64,000 nucleotides of DNA, from the NCBI RefSeq assembly GCF_003931875.1, contig NZ_CP034245.1:2294001-2358000 (forward strand). Direction: 5' to 3'. The position numbers and the translations under genes are program-made. This DNA is from Microbacterium sp. 10M-3C3 (lineage in GTDB: Bacteria; Actinomycetota; Actinomycetes; Actinomycetales; Microbacteriaceae). The notes under the pieces are model-generated. The model was not told the DNA's origin. It did not search any database and worked only from the letters and a program-made list of their open reading frames with translations. Below are positions 36,729 through 45,427 of this stretch, piece after piece (within the stretch, counting starts at the first letter, position 1; each line of letters opens with the position of its first letter).

Positions 36729-37620
36729 CCCGCACGTCGTCGTCGCCGGCGCCTCCGGTCTGATCGGCGCGGCGCTGGTCGACGGCCTCCGGGCCGACGG
36801 CGTGCGCGTGACCACCCTCGTCCGCCGCCCCGCCCAGGGACCCGACGAGGTGCAGTGGCTGAGCGGCTCGCCGCTGAACCCCGACGTGCTCGCGGGTGCG
36901 AGCGCGGTCGTGGGGCTCAACGGCGCGTCGATCTCGCGCCTGCCGTGGACGCCCGGCTACAAGAGCGAGCTGCTGTGGTCGCGCATCACGCCCACGCGCA
37001 CCCTCGCGACCGCGATCCGGGCGCTGGGGGCGGATGCACCGCACTTCGTGAGCGCGTCGGCGACGGGCTACTACGGCTCGGCGCCGGGGGTGCGGCTGAC
37101 CGAGTCCGCGCCGCGCGGCGAGGGGTTCCTCGCGGATCTCGCCGGCGAGTGGGAGTCGGCCGCGCTCGCAGCGGGCGAGCACGCGCGCGTCACGCTGCTG
37201 CGCACGGCGCCGCTCATCCACCCGCGCGCGATCCTCAAGCCGCTCCTCCCGCTCACCCGGTTCGGGCTCTCGGGCCCGATCGGCCGGGGCACGCAGGTGT
37301 GGCCGTGGATCTCGCTCGACGACGAGGTCGCCGGCATCCGGCACATCCTCGACAACGGCCTGCACGGCCCGGTCAACCTCGCCGGCCCGATCAGGGCGAC
37401 CGCGAACGACCTCGGGTTCGCGCTCGCGCGGCGCCTGAACCGGCCGTTCGTGCTGACGGCGCCCGTGCCCGCGCTGAAGCTCGTGCTCGGACGCGATGCG
37501 GCCGACGCGCTGCTGCTCGCCGACGCGGATGTGGCGCCGGCGGCGCTGGAGCTCGCCGGCTTCACCTTCCGTCACCGCACGGTCGAGGAGGCCGTGGCCG
37601 CTGTCATCCCGGCGCGCTGA
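36721..37620 (+). CDS. TIGR01777-family epimerase (SulA/YfcH-like)
   Basis: NAD(P)-binding extended-SDR-like protein, 299 residues. The dinucleotide motif is GASGLIGAAL near the N-terminus; NGASISRLPWTPGYK and SASATGYYG are typical of the family. A C-terminal DUF1731 segment (about 245-290) follows. Substrate unknown. The start is a TTG at 36721, eight bases inside the osmC-like gene. Confidence 0.9.
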   Translation: MPDPHVVVAGASGLIGAALVDGLRADGVRVTTLVRRPAQGPDEVQWLSGSPLNPDVLAGASAVVGLNGASISRLPWTPGYKSELLWSRITPTRTLATAIRALGADAPHFVSASATGYYGSAPGVRLTESAPRGEGFLADLAGEWESAALAAGEHARVTLLRTAPLIHPRAILKPLLPLTRFGLSGPIGRGTQVWPWISLDDEVAGIRHILDNGLHGPVNLAGPIRATANDLGFALARRLNRPFVLTAPVPALKLVLGRDAADALLLADADVAPAALELAGFTFRHRTVEEAVAAVIPAR

Positions 37621-37653
37621 GCTCCGAGCGCTGAGAGGCCGGCCGCCGCGCCC

Positions 37654-38103
37654 TCAGCGGCGCCGCTCCGCGCCCTCGAGCCGGATCGCGCGGCGGATGG
37701 CTTCGCGCGCACGTCGCCGATCGGAGGCGGCGTTGTACGCGAGGCCGAGGCGGTACCACGCACGCCAGTCGTCCGGCTCGGCTTCCACCTCGGCGCGGTA
37801 GCGGGGGAACACCGCATCCGCGTCCTCCCGCGCGACACGCCCGCTCGGGCGGAGCGCCACCTCGTCGCCCGGCAGCCGTCCCTCCGCGTCGAGCCGCCGG
37901 CCGAGACGCTCGGCGCGCCACCCGAACCAGAGCTCGCGACCGAGCGCCCACGCCGCCAGGAGCGGCAGCACGAACAGCGCCACGCCCAGGCCGATGCCGA
38001 CGGGCTCTCCGCTCGCGACGAGCAGCCACGCGCGCTGGCCGACGAGCACGATGTACAGCAGCAGCGCGGCGGCCATGACCGCCACGCCGACGCGCGCGCT
38101 CAT
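37654..38103 (-). CDS. Membrane protein with C-terminal TPR-like helices
   Basis: 149 residues. Two hydrophobic segments (about 7-27 and 37-58) are followed by a cytoplasmic region that ends in a tetratricopeptide-like helix pair (WRAWYRLGLAYNAASDRRRAREAIRRAIRLE). No enzymatic motif is seen. It overlaps dapB by four bases (ATGA) and converges with the TIGR01777 gene. It probably has an assembly or scaffold role. Confidence 0.75.
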   Translation of the reverse strand: MSARVGVAVMAAALLLYIVLVGQRAWLLVASGEPVGIGLGVALFVLPLLAAWALGRELWFGWRAERLGRRLDAEGRLPGDEVALRPSGRVAREDADAVFPRYRAEVEAEPDDWRAWYRLGLAYNAASDRRRAREAIRRAIRLEGAERRR

Positions 38104-38912
38104 ACCTCGCTCGTGCGCGCCACCTGGCCGGAGGGGGCGTCCTCGCGCAGCCCCTCGGCGGGCCGCGTGGAGCGGTGGCGCAGCTGCAGGTCGACGAACG
38201 CGTCGAGCCCCACCACCACCCCGCGCGCGTCGCGGGCTGCGGGCAGGGCGAGCCGGATGCCCGGCGCGTAGGCGAGAGCCGGCTCGACCGTGTCGTGCAC
38301 GATCGTGAGCGACTCCCCCGGCCCGGAGAGCACCACCTCCTGCCGCGCGACCACGCCCGGGCGGCGCAGCGAATGGATCGGCACACTCGCCACCTGCTGG
38401 CCGCGGGCGCGCTGATCGATGTGCGGCGCCTCGACGGGCCCCGTCCTCGCGCGTGCCGCGGCGATGAGCTCGGCCGTGCGCACGGCGGTGCCGCTGGGCG
38501 AATCGACCTTGGTCTCGCGGTGCGCCTCGACGATCTCGATCGAGGGGAAGAGGGATGCGGCGGCCGCCGCGAGGGCGCTGCCGACGACCGAGCCGAGCGA
38601 GAAGTTCGGCACGAACACCGCGCCCGTGCCGGCGTCGTCGACGAGCGGCCGGATGCGGGCGATCCGCTCCTCCGACCACCCCGACGTGCCCACGAGCAGG
38701 TTCGCGCCGCGCTCGATGGCGGCGCGCACGACGTCGATCGAGACGATAGGGCTCGTGGCGTCGACGACGAGGTCGGCGCCGTCGATCTCATCGAGGCTCG
38801 AGGACGATCCGAGCACCGCGACGAGCTCGAAGTCGGGGTCGTCCTCGACCACGGCGCGGATCACGCGCCCCAGCTTCCCGGTCCCGCCCACGAGGGCCAC
38901 GCGCGTCGACAT
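38100..38912 (-). CDS. dapB: 4-hydroxy-tetrahydrodipicolinate reductase
   Basis: NAD(P)H-dependent reductase of lysine/DAP synthesis; 270 residues, including a non-conserved tail of about 24. N-terminal VALVGGTGKLGRVI binds the cofactor, and FSLG and the SPSGTA segment are present. The usual HHxxK active-site motif reads HRETK (His131, Lys135). The catalytic His and Lys remain, but the second His is Arg132. The ATG is six bases after TAGGCT. Confidence 0.95.
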   Translation of the reverse strand: MSTRVALVGGTGKLGRVIRAVVEDDPDFELVAVLGSSSSLDEIDGADLVVDATSPIVSIDVVRAAIERGANLLVGTSGWSEERIARIRPLVDDAGTGAVFVPNFSLGSVVGSALAAAAASLFPSIEIVEAHRETKVDSPSGTAVRTAELIAAARARTGPVEAPHIDQRARGQQVASVPIHSLRRPGVVARQEVVLSGPGESLTIVHDTVEPALAYAPGIRLALPAARDARGVVVGLDAFVDLQLRHRSTRPAEGLREDAPSGQVARTSEV

Positions 38913-38918
38913 GCGACC

Positions 38919-38937
38919 AGCCTAGGTGGCCTACCCT
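38919..38937. promoter_or_regulatory. Back-to-back -10 elements of dapB and a GNAT gene
   Basis: TAGGCT (minus, 38924-38919) and TACCCT (plus, 38932-38937) are seven bases apart. Each has a six-base spacer to its ATG, so the two start codons are only 31 bases apart. Confidence 0.65.
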
Positions 38938-38943
38938 CGGAGC

Positions 38944-39408
38944 ATGGTCACGATCCGTCCGACCCGCGTGGACTCCCCCGACGCCCACGGACTGCTCGAG
39001 GAGTACTTCGCCCTGCGCGCCGCGAACTTCCCCGGCGGCGGCTACCGCGTGAACATGCCGCCGTCCGACGCGTTCACCGCCGACGGCGACGCGTTCGTCG
39101 TGCTGTACGACGGCGAGGAGCCGGCCGGATGCGGCGGCATCCGCCGCATCACCGACGGCCCCGCGGGTCCGCGCTGGGAGGTCAAGCACCTGTACGTGTG
39201 CGACGCGGGCCGCGGGCGCGGCTGGGGCCGCAGGATCCTCGAGGACCTCGAGCGCCGTGCGGCCGAAGCCGGCGCCGCGGAGGTCGTGCTGGACACGCAT
39301 CACTCGCTCGACGCGGCCGGCGCGCTGTACGCGCGCTCGGGCTACGTCGCGATCGAGCCGTACAACGACAACGCCAACGCCACGCGCTGGTACGGCAAGA
39401 CGCTCTGA
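38944..39408 (+). CDS. GNAT-family acetyltransferase
   Basis: 154-residue acetyltransferase. Motif A is VKHLYVCDAGRGRGWGRRIL (about 82-101), then VVLDTHHSLDAAGALYARSGY. Similar to small GNATs that acetylate amino acids or antibiotics, but the acceptor is unknown. ATG at 38944 is chosen because TACCCT is exactly six bases upstream; the ATG at 38926 would lie upstream of that hexamer. Confidence 0.88.
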   Translation: MVTIRPTRVDSPDAHGLLEEYFALRAANFPGGGYRVNMPPSDAFTADGDAFVVLYDGEEPAGCGGIRRITDGPAGPRWEVKHLYVCDAGRGRGWGRRILEDLERRAAEAGAAEVVLDTHHSLDAAGALYARSGYVAIEPYNDNANATRWYGKTL

Positions 39409-39454
39409 CGCCGTCTCACGCCCTGAGCGCGCGCGTCGGAAGGACATTCGGCCT

Positions 39455-39505
39455 CGGGAGGGGGATGCGGCGGAATCCGCCCTCCGGAAGCCGGATATCC
39501 TCCCG
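39455..39505. terminator. Probable bidirectional terminator
   Basis: Nested palindromes in the 136-base gap between convergent genes: CGGGAGG (39455-39461) pairs with CCTCCCG (39499-39505), with an inner GGCGG/CCGCC pairing around 39469-39481. Confidence 0.35.
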
Positions 39506-39544
39506 AAGCCCGCGCGGGGGCACGCGGCCGGCGGCGCGGCGGCG

Positions 39545-40147
39545 TCAGAAGGGCAGCGGCTCGGGAAGGCCCGTGCGCAGCTCCCACGGGAGGTGCGAGA
39601 GGTCGTTGTGCGTGAGCAGCGTCCACGGCCGCCCGGGCTTCTGCGCGATCACGGTCAGGCCGCAGTGCGCCTGATTCAGCGTCAGCCAGCGCCAGTCGGG
39701 CGCGCCGAGCACCTCGCGCACGAACCAGCCGATGACGAAGTTGTGGGTGATGAGGAGCTCGTGCACCTCGCCGGATCGCCGGCGCAGGAACTCCGCCGTC
39801 GCATCGGCCATCTGGGCGCTGCCGGCCTCGATCTCCGCCTCGGTGACCGCGCCGAAGAACGGCTCGTACGCCGCCGGGGTCTCGGGGGTCATGCCCGTGG
39901 GCACGCAGTCGAACAGCAGCGCCGAGGGCGTCGGCGACACGGCGGTGAGTCGCTCGGCCACGGCGTGCGCGGTCTGCTCGGCGCGCTGCAGCGGCGAGTG
40001 CCAGACGGCCTCGAGCGGAACGCCCGACAGGCGGTCGGCGATCGCCGCGGCCTGGCGCTGCCCGCGCGGCGAGAGGGGACCGTCGACGAGCCCGTGCTCG
40101 GCGTCCAGATGTTCGCCATGGCGCACGAGGTAGATGTAGTGCGTCAC
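39545..40147 (-). CDS. Histidine phosphatase family protein
   Basis: Phosphoglycerate-mutase-like phosphatase, 200 residues. The phosphohistidine motif VRHGE (Arg9-His10) is at the N-terminus, and the second histidine is in LLITHNFVIGW. It lacks features that would name the substrate. The start is GTG at 40147, one base after the stop of a 12-codon leader ORF, with only a weak ribosome-binding site. Confidence 0.9.
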   Translation of the reverse strand: MTHYIYLVRHGEHLDAEHGLVDGPLSPRGQRQAAAIADRLSGVPLEAVWHSPLQRAEQTAHAVAERLTAVSPTPSALLFDCVPTGMTPETPAAYEPFFGAVTEAEIEAGSAQMADATAEFLRRRSGEVHELLITHNFVIGWFVREVLGAPDWRWLTLNQAHCGLTVIAQKPGRPWTLLTHNDLSHLPWELRTGLPEPLPF

Positions 40148-40148
40148 G

Positions 40149-40187
40149 TCAGCTCGCTTCGTCGTCGGTCGGCGTGCCCGGGAGCAC
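40149..40187 (-). CDS. Possible leaderless 12-residue leader peptide
   Basis: A GTG (40187) stands six bases after TAGGCT (40199-40194), the layout of other leaderless starts in this window. It opens a short frame encoding MLPGTPTDDEAS that stops one base before the phosphatase GTG (TGACGTG). Translation of this ORF would deliver ribosomes to the weakly marked phosphatase start. No composition anomaly supports or denies it. Confidence 0.4.
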   Translation of the reverse strand: MLPGTPTDDEAS

Positions 40188-40228
40188 CCGTCCAGCCTAC
40201 GTCAGGTTCGGACGCCGCGTCCGGTGCC

Positions 40229-41254
40229 TCACGCCGCCGCGCGCGCGATGTCGGCGAGCTGCGCGCGGCTGAGCCGCGCCCCCACGCCCTGCACGAGCTC
40301 GTCGACGTGCGCGGGCGCGAACGCGTTGACGATCGGCGCGGTGATGATGCGCTGTGCGAGCAGCCACGCGACCGCGACGGCGGCGACGGGGATGCTCAGC
40401 TCCGCCCCGACGGCGTCGAGCGCACGCAGGATCCGCGTGCCGCGGCGCGTCAGGCCGGCGGCCACCTGCTGACCCCGGACACTGCGGACCACGCGCGAGC
40501 GCGCGCGCTGGGCACCGGCGAGGAAGCCGTGCGCGAGCGCGTGCGACGGCGTCACGGCCATGCCCTGCGCGCCCGCCACGAGCCGCAGGTCGCCGTCGAG
40601 CTCGTCCTGGCGCACCACGCTGTAGGGCACATCGAGCACCGTCAGACGCGGGTATCCCGCCGACGACAGGATGCGCGCCTCGACGAGCTGGGTCGCCGCG
40701 TAGCCGTACGCCCCGAGCGCCCGCACCTTGCCGCTGTCGACGAGCCACTCCGCCGTCGCGAGCGTGTCCTCCAGGGGCGCCGCGTCGCCGGCGTGCGCGT
40801 CGAGGTACAGCACGTCGATGCGGTCGGTGTCGAGCCGCCGGAGCGAGGCCTCGACCGCGCGCACGAGGTTGACCGAGCCGAGACCGGGGTTGTCGGGGTG
40901 ACGCCCGACCCGCACCGCCACGACGGTGGCGTCGCGCGTGCCGCGCGTGCGCAGCCACTGCCCGATGATGTGCTCGCTGCGGCCGCCCGAGAAGCTGTCG
41001 GCCGTGTGGACCATGTTGCCGCCGCGTTCGGCATAGCTGTCGAGCACGGCGTGGCTCGCCTCGACATCGACATTCCAGCCGAACTCCGCACCGCCGAGCG
41101 CGAGCGGGAACACCGACAGTCCGGTCTCGCCGAGGTCCACGCGGACGCCCGCGCCGACGCCCCGCCCCTGGACGGGCAGCGGGCCGGACGGATGCAGCGC
41201 GTCGGGTGCGGGCAGGCCGACGGAGGTCGGTTCTCCGACACTCCAGCCCGTCAT
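40229..41254 (-). CDS. Aldo/keto-reductase-fold protein with degenerate active site
   Basis: 341-residue TIM-barrel protein of the AKR superfamily (LALGGAEFGWNVD, SGGRSEHIIGQWLR, VRALGAYGY, the C-terminal VAVAWLLAQ and IITAPIVNAF). The catalytic tetrad is not kept. The Asp of the FDTA motif is His83 (MVHTAD), Tyr is Phe88 (SFSGG), Lys is Arg115 (VAVRVG), and the His strand reads LYLDAHAGD. It may bind NADPH or a ligand without reducing it, or use other residues. A poorly conserved 40-residue N-terminal extension is present. Confidence 0.85.
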   Translation of the reverse strand: MTGWSVGEPTSVGLPAPDALHPSGPLPVQGRGVGAGVRVDLGETGLSVFPLALGGAEFGWNVDVEASHAVLDSYAERGGNMVHTADSFSGGRSEHIIGQWLRTRGTRDATVVAVRVGRHPDNPGLGSVNLVRAVEASLRRLDTDRIDVLYLDAHAGDAAPLEDTLATAEWLVDSGKVRALGAYGYAATQLVEARILSSAGYPRLTVLDVPYSVVRQDELDGDLRLVAGAQGMAVTPSHALAHGFLAGAQRARSRVVRSVRGQQVAAGLTRRGTRILRALDAVGAELSIPVAAVAVAWLLAQRIITAPIVNAFAPAHVDELVQGVGARLSRAQLADIARAAA

Positions 41255-41401
41255 GATGCGCCCCCCGAGCGAACCGCGGTCGCGGGTGCCTGATGGCCAC
41301 CGCGCTCCCCCGCGCGTACTTCGAGGGTAGAGCGTCCCGCCGACACCGCCCGGCATTGAGCCGGTCGGGAGATAAATATTGCGTAACGCTTCCGACACGA
41401 C

Positions 41402-41433
41402 GACGCCCGCCCCGCCGGAGCGGGACGGGCGTC
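41402..41433 (-). terminator. pnp: pnp terminator
   Basis: Fourteen-base arms (41402-41415 and 41420-41433) with a four-base loop; the single mismatch is a G-U pair in RNA. It begins 13 bases after the pnp stop. Confidence 0.75.
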
Positions 41434-41445
41434 GGACGTGACGGA

Positions 41446-43719
41446 TCAGATCTGGGCGGTCGCCTCGGCGGCGTCCTCCGCGGGCGCCTGCTCGGTCGCG
41501 GCCTCCTCGACCACGGGCTCGAGCGACAGCTTGCCGCGGTCGTCGATCTTCGTGATGCGCACGAGCAGCTTCTGCCCGACCGACAGCACGTCCTCGACGT
41601 TCTCCACGCGCTTGCCGCCCGCGAGCTTGCGGACCTCGCTGACGTGCAGCAGGCCGTCCTTGCCGGGCAGGAGCGAGATGAACGCGCCGAAGGTCGCGAT
41701 CTTCACGACCGTGCCCAGGAACTGCTCGCCGACCTCCGGGTTGGTGGGGTTGGCGATCGCGTTCACCTGCGCGCGTGCCGCCTCGGCCGAGGGGCCGTCG
41801 GTCGCGCCGATGTAGACGGTGCCGTCCTCCTCGATCGAGATGTCGGCGCCGGTGGCGTCCTGGATCGCGTTGATCGTCTTGCCCTTCGGGCCGATGAGCT
41901 CGCCGATCTTGTCGACCGGGATCTGCACGCTGATCACGCGCGGAGCCGTCGGCGCCATCTCGTCCGGGCCGTCGATCGCGGCGTTGAGCACGTTGAGGAT
42001 CGTCAGACGCGCCTCACGGGCCTGCTGCAGCGCGGCCGCGAGCACCGACGAAGGGATGCCGTCGAGCTTCGTGTCGAGCTGGATCGCGGTGACGAACTCG
42101 CTCGTGCCGGCGACCTTGAAGTCCATGTCGCCCAGCGCGTCCTCGGCACCCAGGATGTCGGTCAGTGCCGCGTAGCGGGTCTGACCGTCGACCTGGTCGG
42201 AGACCAGGCCCATCGCGATGCCGGCGACGGGGGCGCGCAGCGGCACGCCCGCGTTGAGCAGGGACAGGGTCGAGGCGCACACCGAGCCCATCGACGTCGA
42301 GCCGTTGGAGCCGAGGGCCTCGGACACCTGACGGATCGCGTAGGGGAACTCCTCGCGGCTGGGCAGCACCGGCACGAGTGCGCGCTCGGCCAGGAAGCCG
42401 TGCCCGATCTCGCGACGCTTCGGCGACCCGACGCGGCCGGTCTCACCGGTCGAGTAGGGCGGGAAGTTGTAGTGGTGCATGTACCGCTTGTGCGTGACGG
42501 GCGACAGCGAGTCGATCTGCTGCTCCATCTTGAGCATGTTCAGCGTCGTCACACCCAGGATCTGGGTCTCGCCGCGCTGGAAGATCGCCGAGCCGTGCAC
42601 GCGCGGGATGACCTGCACCTCCGCGTCGAGCGGGCGGATGTCGGCGAGACCGCGGCCGTCGATGCGCACACCCTCGGTGAGGATGCGGCTGCGCACGATG
42701 AGCTTGGTGACCGACTTGTACGCGGCCGAGAACTCCAGCGGCGCCGGCGCCGGCAGCTCGCCGGCCTCGGTCGCGGCGATGAGCTCGGCCTTGACGCGGT
42801 CCTTCAGGGCGTCGTCGGCGTTCTGGCGCTCGATCTTGTCGGCGATCTGGTAGATGCCCTTGAGCTCGTCGTACGCGCGGGCGGCGACGAAGTCGTACAC
42901 CTCCTGGCTGTACGCCGGGAAGACCGGGTAGGGCTGGATCTCCTTCGCGGCGGTGTTCGCCACGACGTTCTGCGCGGCGACGAGCTCCTTGATGAAGGGC
43001 TTCGCGGCCTCCAGGCCCTCGGCGACGACCTGCTCGTTCGGCTTGGTCGCGCCGCCCTTGATGAGGTTCCAGCTGCCCTCGGTGGCCTCGGCCTCGACCA
43101 TCATGATCGCGACGTCGCCGTCCTCGAGGACACGACCGGCGACGATGAGGTCGAACACGGCCTCCTCGAGCTGGGCGGCCGTCGGGAACGCGATCCACTG
43201 GTCGGCGTGCTCGCCGTGGCCGGGGATGAGCGCGAGGCGGACGCCTGCGATCGGGCCGGAGAACGGCAGACCCGAGATCTGGGTCGACAGCGACGCGGCG
43301 TTGATCGCGAGGGCGTCGTAGAACTCGCCGGGCGCGATCGAGAGCACCGTGACGACGATCTGGACCTCGTTGCGCAGGCCGTCGACGAACGACGGACGCA
43401 GCGGACGGTCGATCAGACGGCAGACCAGGATCGCCTCGGTCGAGGGGCGGCCCTCGCGACGGAAGAACGAGCCGGGGATCTTGCCGGCGGCGTACGAGCG
43501 CTCCTCGACGTCGACGGTCAGCGGGAAGAAGTCGAAGCCCTCACGCGGGTGCTTGCCCGCGCTCGTGGCCGACAGGAGCATCGTCTCCTCGTCGAGGTAC
43601 GCGGCGACCGAGCCCTGCGCCTGCTGCGCGAGGCGGCCGGTCTCGAACCGTACCGTGCGGGTGCCGAAGCGGCCGTTGTCGAGAACGGCCTCGGCGGCGG
43701 TGATTTCCGGACCTTCCAA
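41446..43719 (-). CDS. pnp: Polyribonucleotide nucleotidyltransferase (PNPase)
   Basis: Phosphorolytic 3'-5' exoribonuclease of mRNA decay; 757 residues. Two RNase PH domains (about 10-220 and 330-560, separated by an alpha-helical linker), a KH domain ([12 protein letters not shown]) and an S1 domain (GLLHVSEV) are followed by an Ala/Glu-rich tail. The start is TTG at 43719 ([10 protein letters not shown]), with AAGGAGGG six bases upstream. rpsO, its usual neighbour, is 13.5 kb away. Confidence 0.97.
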   Translation of the reverse strand: MEGPEITAAEAVLDNGRFGTRTVRFETGRLAQQAQGSVAAYLDEETMLLSATSAGKHPREGFDFFPLTVDVEERSYAAGKIPGSFFRREGRPSTEAILVCRLIDRPLRPSFVDGLRNEVQIVVTVLSIAPGEFYDALAINAASLSTQISGLPFSGPIAGVRLALIPGHGEHADQWIAFPTAAQLEEAVFDLIVAGRVLEDGDVAIMMVEAEATEGSWNLIKGGATKPNEQVVAEGLEAAKPFIKELVAAQNVVANTAAKEIQPYPVFPAYSQEVYDFVAARAYDELKGIYQIADKIERQNADDALKDRVKAELIAATEAGELPAPAPLEFSAAYKSVTKLIVRSRILTEGVRIDGRGLADIRPLDAEVQVIPRVHGSAIFQRGETQILGVTTLNMLKMEQQIDSLSPVTHKRYMHHYNFPPYSTGETGRVGSPKRREIGHGFLAERALVPVLPSREEFPYAIRQVSEALGSNGSTSMGSVCASTLSLLNAGVPLRAPVAGIAMGLVSDQVDGQTRYAALTDILGAEDALGDMDFKVAGTSEFVTAIQLDTKLDGIPSSVLAAALQQAREARLTILNVLNAAIDGPDEMAPTAPRVISVQIPVDKIGELIGPKGKTINAIQDATGADISIEEDGTVYIGATDGPSAEAARAQVNAIANPTNPEVGEQFLGTVVKIATFGAFISLLPGKDGLLHVSEVRKLAGGKRVENVEDVLSVGQKLLVRITKIDDRGKLSLEPVVEEAATEQAPAEDAAEATAQI

Positions 43720-44038
43720 GAGGTCCCTCCTTCTTTGTTTAGACTCGCGCGCGCGTTTCGCTCGCGAGATCGTGCGAAGGAGCAGAGAAGGCAGAAAGGC
43801 GCGACGACGACGGGGTCGGCGCGGACGCCCGGCGACTGGCCACCAGTAGACGACCACCATCCACGCGGATGGGAGTCCACCACAGGGGACCAGCGTCTGC
43901 CGGCCTGCTCCGAGCTCATATGGAATTGAGCGGATGCCCCACGGGCAACCCGATCCAGCCTACCTCACGGGGCCCGCGCCACGTCGGGGAGGATCTTCGG
44001 CGTGGCGCCGGCGGATGACGGTCCTCTACGGTAACCTC
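43720..44038. other. 319-base gap: pnp leader and divergent promoters
   Basis: Contains no gene. On the minus strand a TAGGCT hexamer (43962-43957) predicts a pnp leader of about 230 bases. That leader carries two short hairpins, ACTGG-CCA-CCAGT (43835-43847) and CCATCC-ACGC-GGATGG (43857-43872), and the pnp Shine-Dalgarno. On the plus strand only the TACGGT element (44027-44032) of the next gene is evident. Confidence 0.5.
44027..44032 (+). promoter_or_regulatory. -10 element for the transglycosylase-like gene
   Basis: TACGGT, six bases before the ATG at 44039. No Shine-Dalgarno is present, so a leaderless mRNA is likely. Confidence 0.5.
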
Positions 44039-45187
44039 ATGCGCCGCATCCGTCACAGGGGCCACATCGTGATCCTCGCGGTGCTCGCGCTGACCGTCTC
44101 GACCGGCGTGGCTCCGGCCGTGGCGGCGCCCGCCGGCGACGTCGCAGAGCTGACCGCCGAGATCGACGCCGCGCAGCAGACCGCCGCGGCGGCGTCCGCC
44201 GAAGCGCTGAGGGCGGCCGCGCGCGCCGCCCTCGCGCGTCGCGACGCGGATGCGGCCGGACAGCGCCTCGCGGAGCTCGAGCGGCAGGCGGCCGACGCCG
44301 GCGCCGCGGCGGCGGCCGAGCGGCGCCGGTTCGCCGACTTCGCGTCGGGTCTGTGGCGTACCTCGTCGGAGGGCCCCCTGCTCGCACGCCTGCTCACCGA
44401 CGCCGAGCCCGAGACGCTGCTCGGTCGCCTCGGGACCCTCGACCGCCTCACGGGGGCCGCCGCCCGCTCGGCCGGCGCCGCCCGTGCCGCCGCCGCATCC
44501 GTCGAGGGCCTCCGCGATCAGGCGGCCGCCACGGCCGCGGAGCGCACGCGCCTGGCCGCGGAGGCGGATGCCGCCGCCGCACGCGCGACGGACGCCGCCG
44601 CGGAGGAAGCCGCCGAAGTCGCCGACGCGCAGCGCCGCCTCGACGCCGCCTACGCCGAGCTCGCGGCCCGGCGTGGGACCACCGCCGCCGTCCAGCGCCA
44701 GGCGCACCTGAGCGAGAGCGTGGCGGCCGACGCCACCTCCCCGGCGGGCGCGACGGGCGGCGCGCCCGCACCGTCCGCGCCGCCGCCGGCCGCACCCGCC
44801 GTCCCGACCCCGCCGGCTCCGGCCGGACCCACGACTCCCGCGCCATCGATGCCCGGCCCCCCGCCCGCCGCGACGCCCGCCACACCCGCGCAGGCCCAGG
44901 CGATCGGCCGCGCCGCCGTGTCGGCCCGCGGCTGGGGATCCGACCAGTTCGCGTGCCTGCAGTCGCTGTGGAACCGCGAGTCGGGCTGGCGCTGGAATGC
45001 GCAGAATCCGTCGAGCGGCGCCTACGGCATCCCGCAGGCGCTCCCCGGCAGCAAGATGGTTTCTGCCGGCGCGGATTGGCGCACGAGCGCCGCGACGCAG
45101 ATCGCGTGGGGGCTGGCCTACATCTCCGCCCGCTACGGCACGCCGTGCGGCGCGTGGGACCATTCGCAGCGCACCGGGTGGTACTGA
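44039..45187 (+). CDS. Secreted coiled-coil protein with lytic transglycosylase-like domain
   Basis: 382 residues: a signal peptide (about 1-30, ending AVAAPAG), a long alanine-rich coiled coil (35-235), a Pro/Ala linker (236-285), and an SLT-type domain (287-382) with catalytic Glu314 in WNRESGW. A probable disulfide links Cys306-Cys370. GAYGIPQALPGSKM and the ending WY are shared with actinobacterial muralytic proteins related to Rpf partners. A role in peptidoglycan cleavage at the surface is inferred. A GTG/ATG farther upstream (43934, 44015) is less likely. Confidence 0.85.
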   Translation: MRRIRHRGHIVILAVLALTVSTGVAPAVAAPAGDVAELTAEIDAAQQTAAAASAEALRAAARAALARRDADAAGQRLAELERQAADAGAAAAAERRRFADFASGLWRTSSEGPLLARLLTDAEPETLLGRLGTLDRLTGAAARSAGAARAAAASVEGLRDQAAATAAERTRLAAEADAAAARATDAAAEEAAEVADAQRRLDAAYAELAARRGTTAAVQRQAHLSESVAADATSPAGATGGAPAPSAPPPAAPAVPTPPAPAGPTTPAPSMPGPPPAATPATPAQAQAIGRAAVSARGWGSDQFACLQSLWNRESGWRWNAQNPSSGAYGIPQALPGSKMVSAGADWRTSAATQIAWGLAYISARYGTPCGAWDHSQRTGWY

Positions 45188-45232
45188 GTCCGTGCGTCCT
45201 GCCGGGGCTGGCCGCATCCGCCGCCGGGCACC

Positions 45233-45238
45233 TAGGGT
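45233..45238 (+). promoter_or_regulatory. -10 element for the DUF5302 gene
   Basis: TAGGGT, six bases before the ATG at 45245. Confidence 0.5.
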
Positions 45239-45244
45239 GGCGGC

Positions 45245-45415
45245 ATGAGCACCGAAGGCGCATCCGAGGAGATGAAGCGGAAGTTCCGAGAGGCCCTGGA
45301 GAAGAAGAACGCCGCTCACCGCAGCGGCGAGGCGCACCTCGACGGCGACTCGGCCGTGCACGGCACGCACGCCCCCGCCGCCGGCAAGCGCGAGTTCCGC
45401 CGCAAGAGCGGCTGA
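45245..45415 (+). CDS. DUF5302 small protein
   Basis: 56-residue highly charged protein: a basic helix MKRKFREALEKKN, a histidine/aspartate middle, and a C-terminal KREFRRKSG. It looks like the actinobacterial DUF5302 family, whose function is unknown. Probable leaderless mRNA. It is followed after 12 bases, containing AGAAGGAGG, by a second, acidic mini-gene, so the two form an operon. Confidence 0.75.
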   Translation: MSTEGASEEMKRKFREALEKKNAAHRSGEAHLDGDSAVHGTHAPAAGKREFRRKSG

Positions 45416-45427
45416 GAAGGAGGAACC

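Noticed and set aside
41371..41389. AT-rich patch GATAAATATT next to GCGTAACGC before the aldo/keto reductase gene
   Set aside because: Could be a promoter or operator, but no convincing -10/-35 pair or full palindrome could be fixed, so it is not listed as a feature.
41293..43929. 878-codon plus-strand open frame opposite pnp
   Set aside because: Antisense shadow of PNPase with no recognisable domains.
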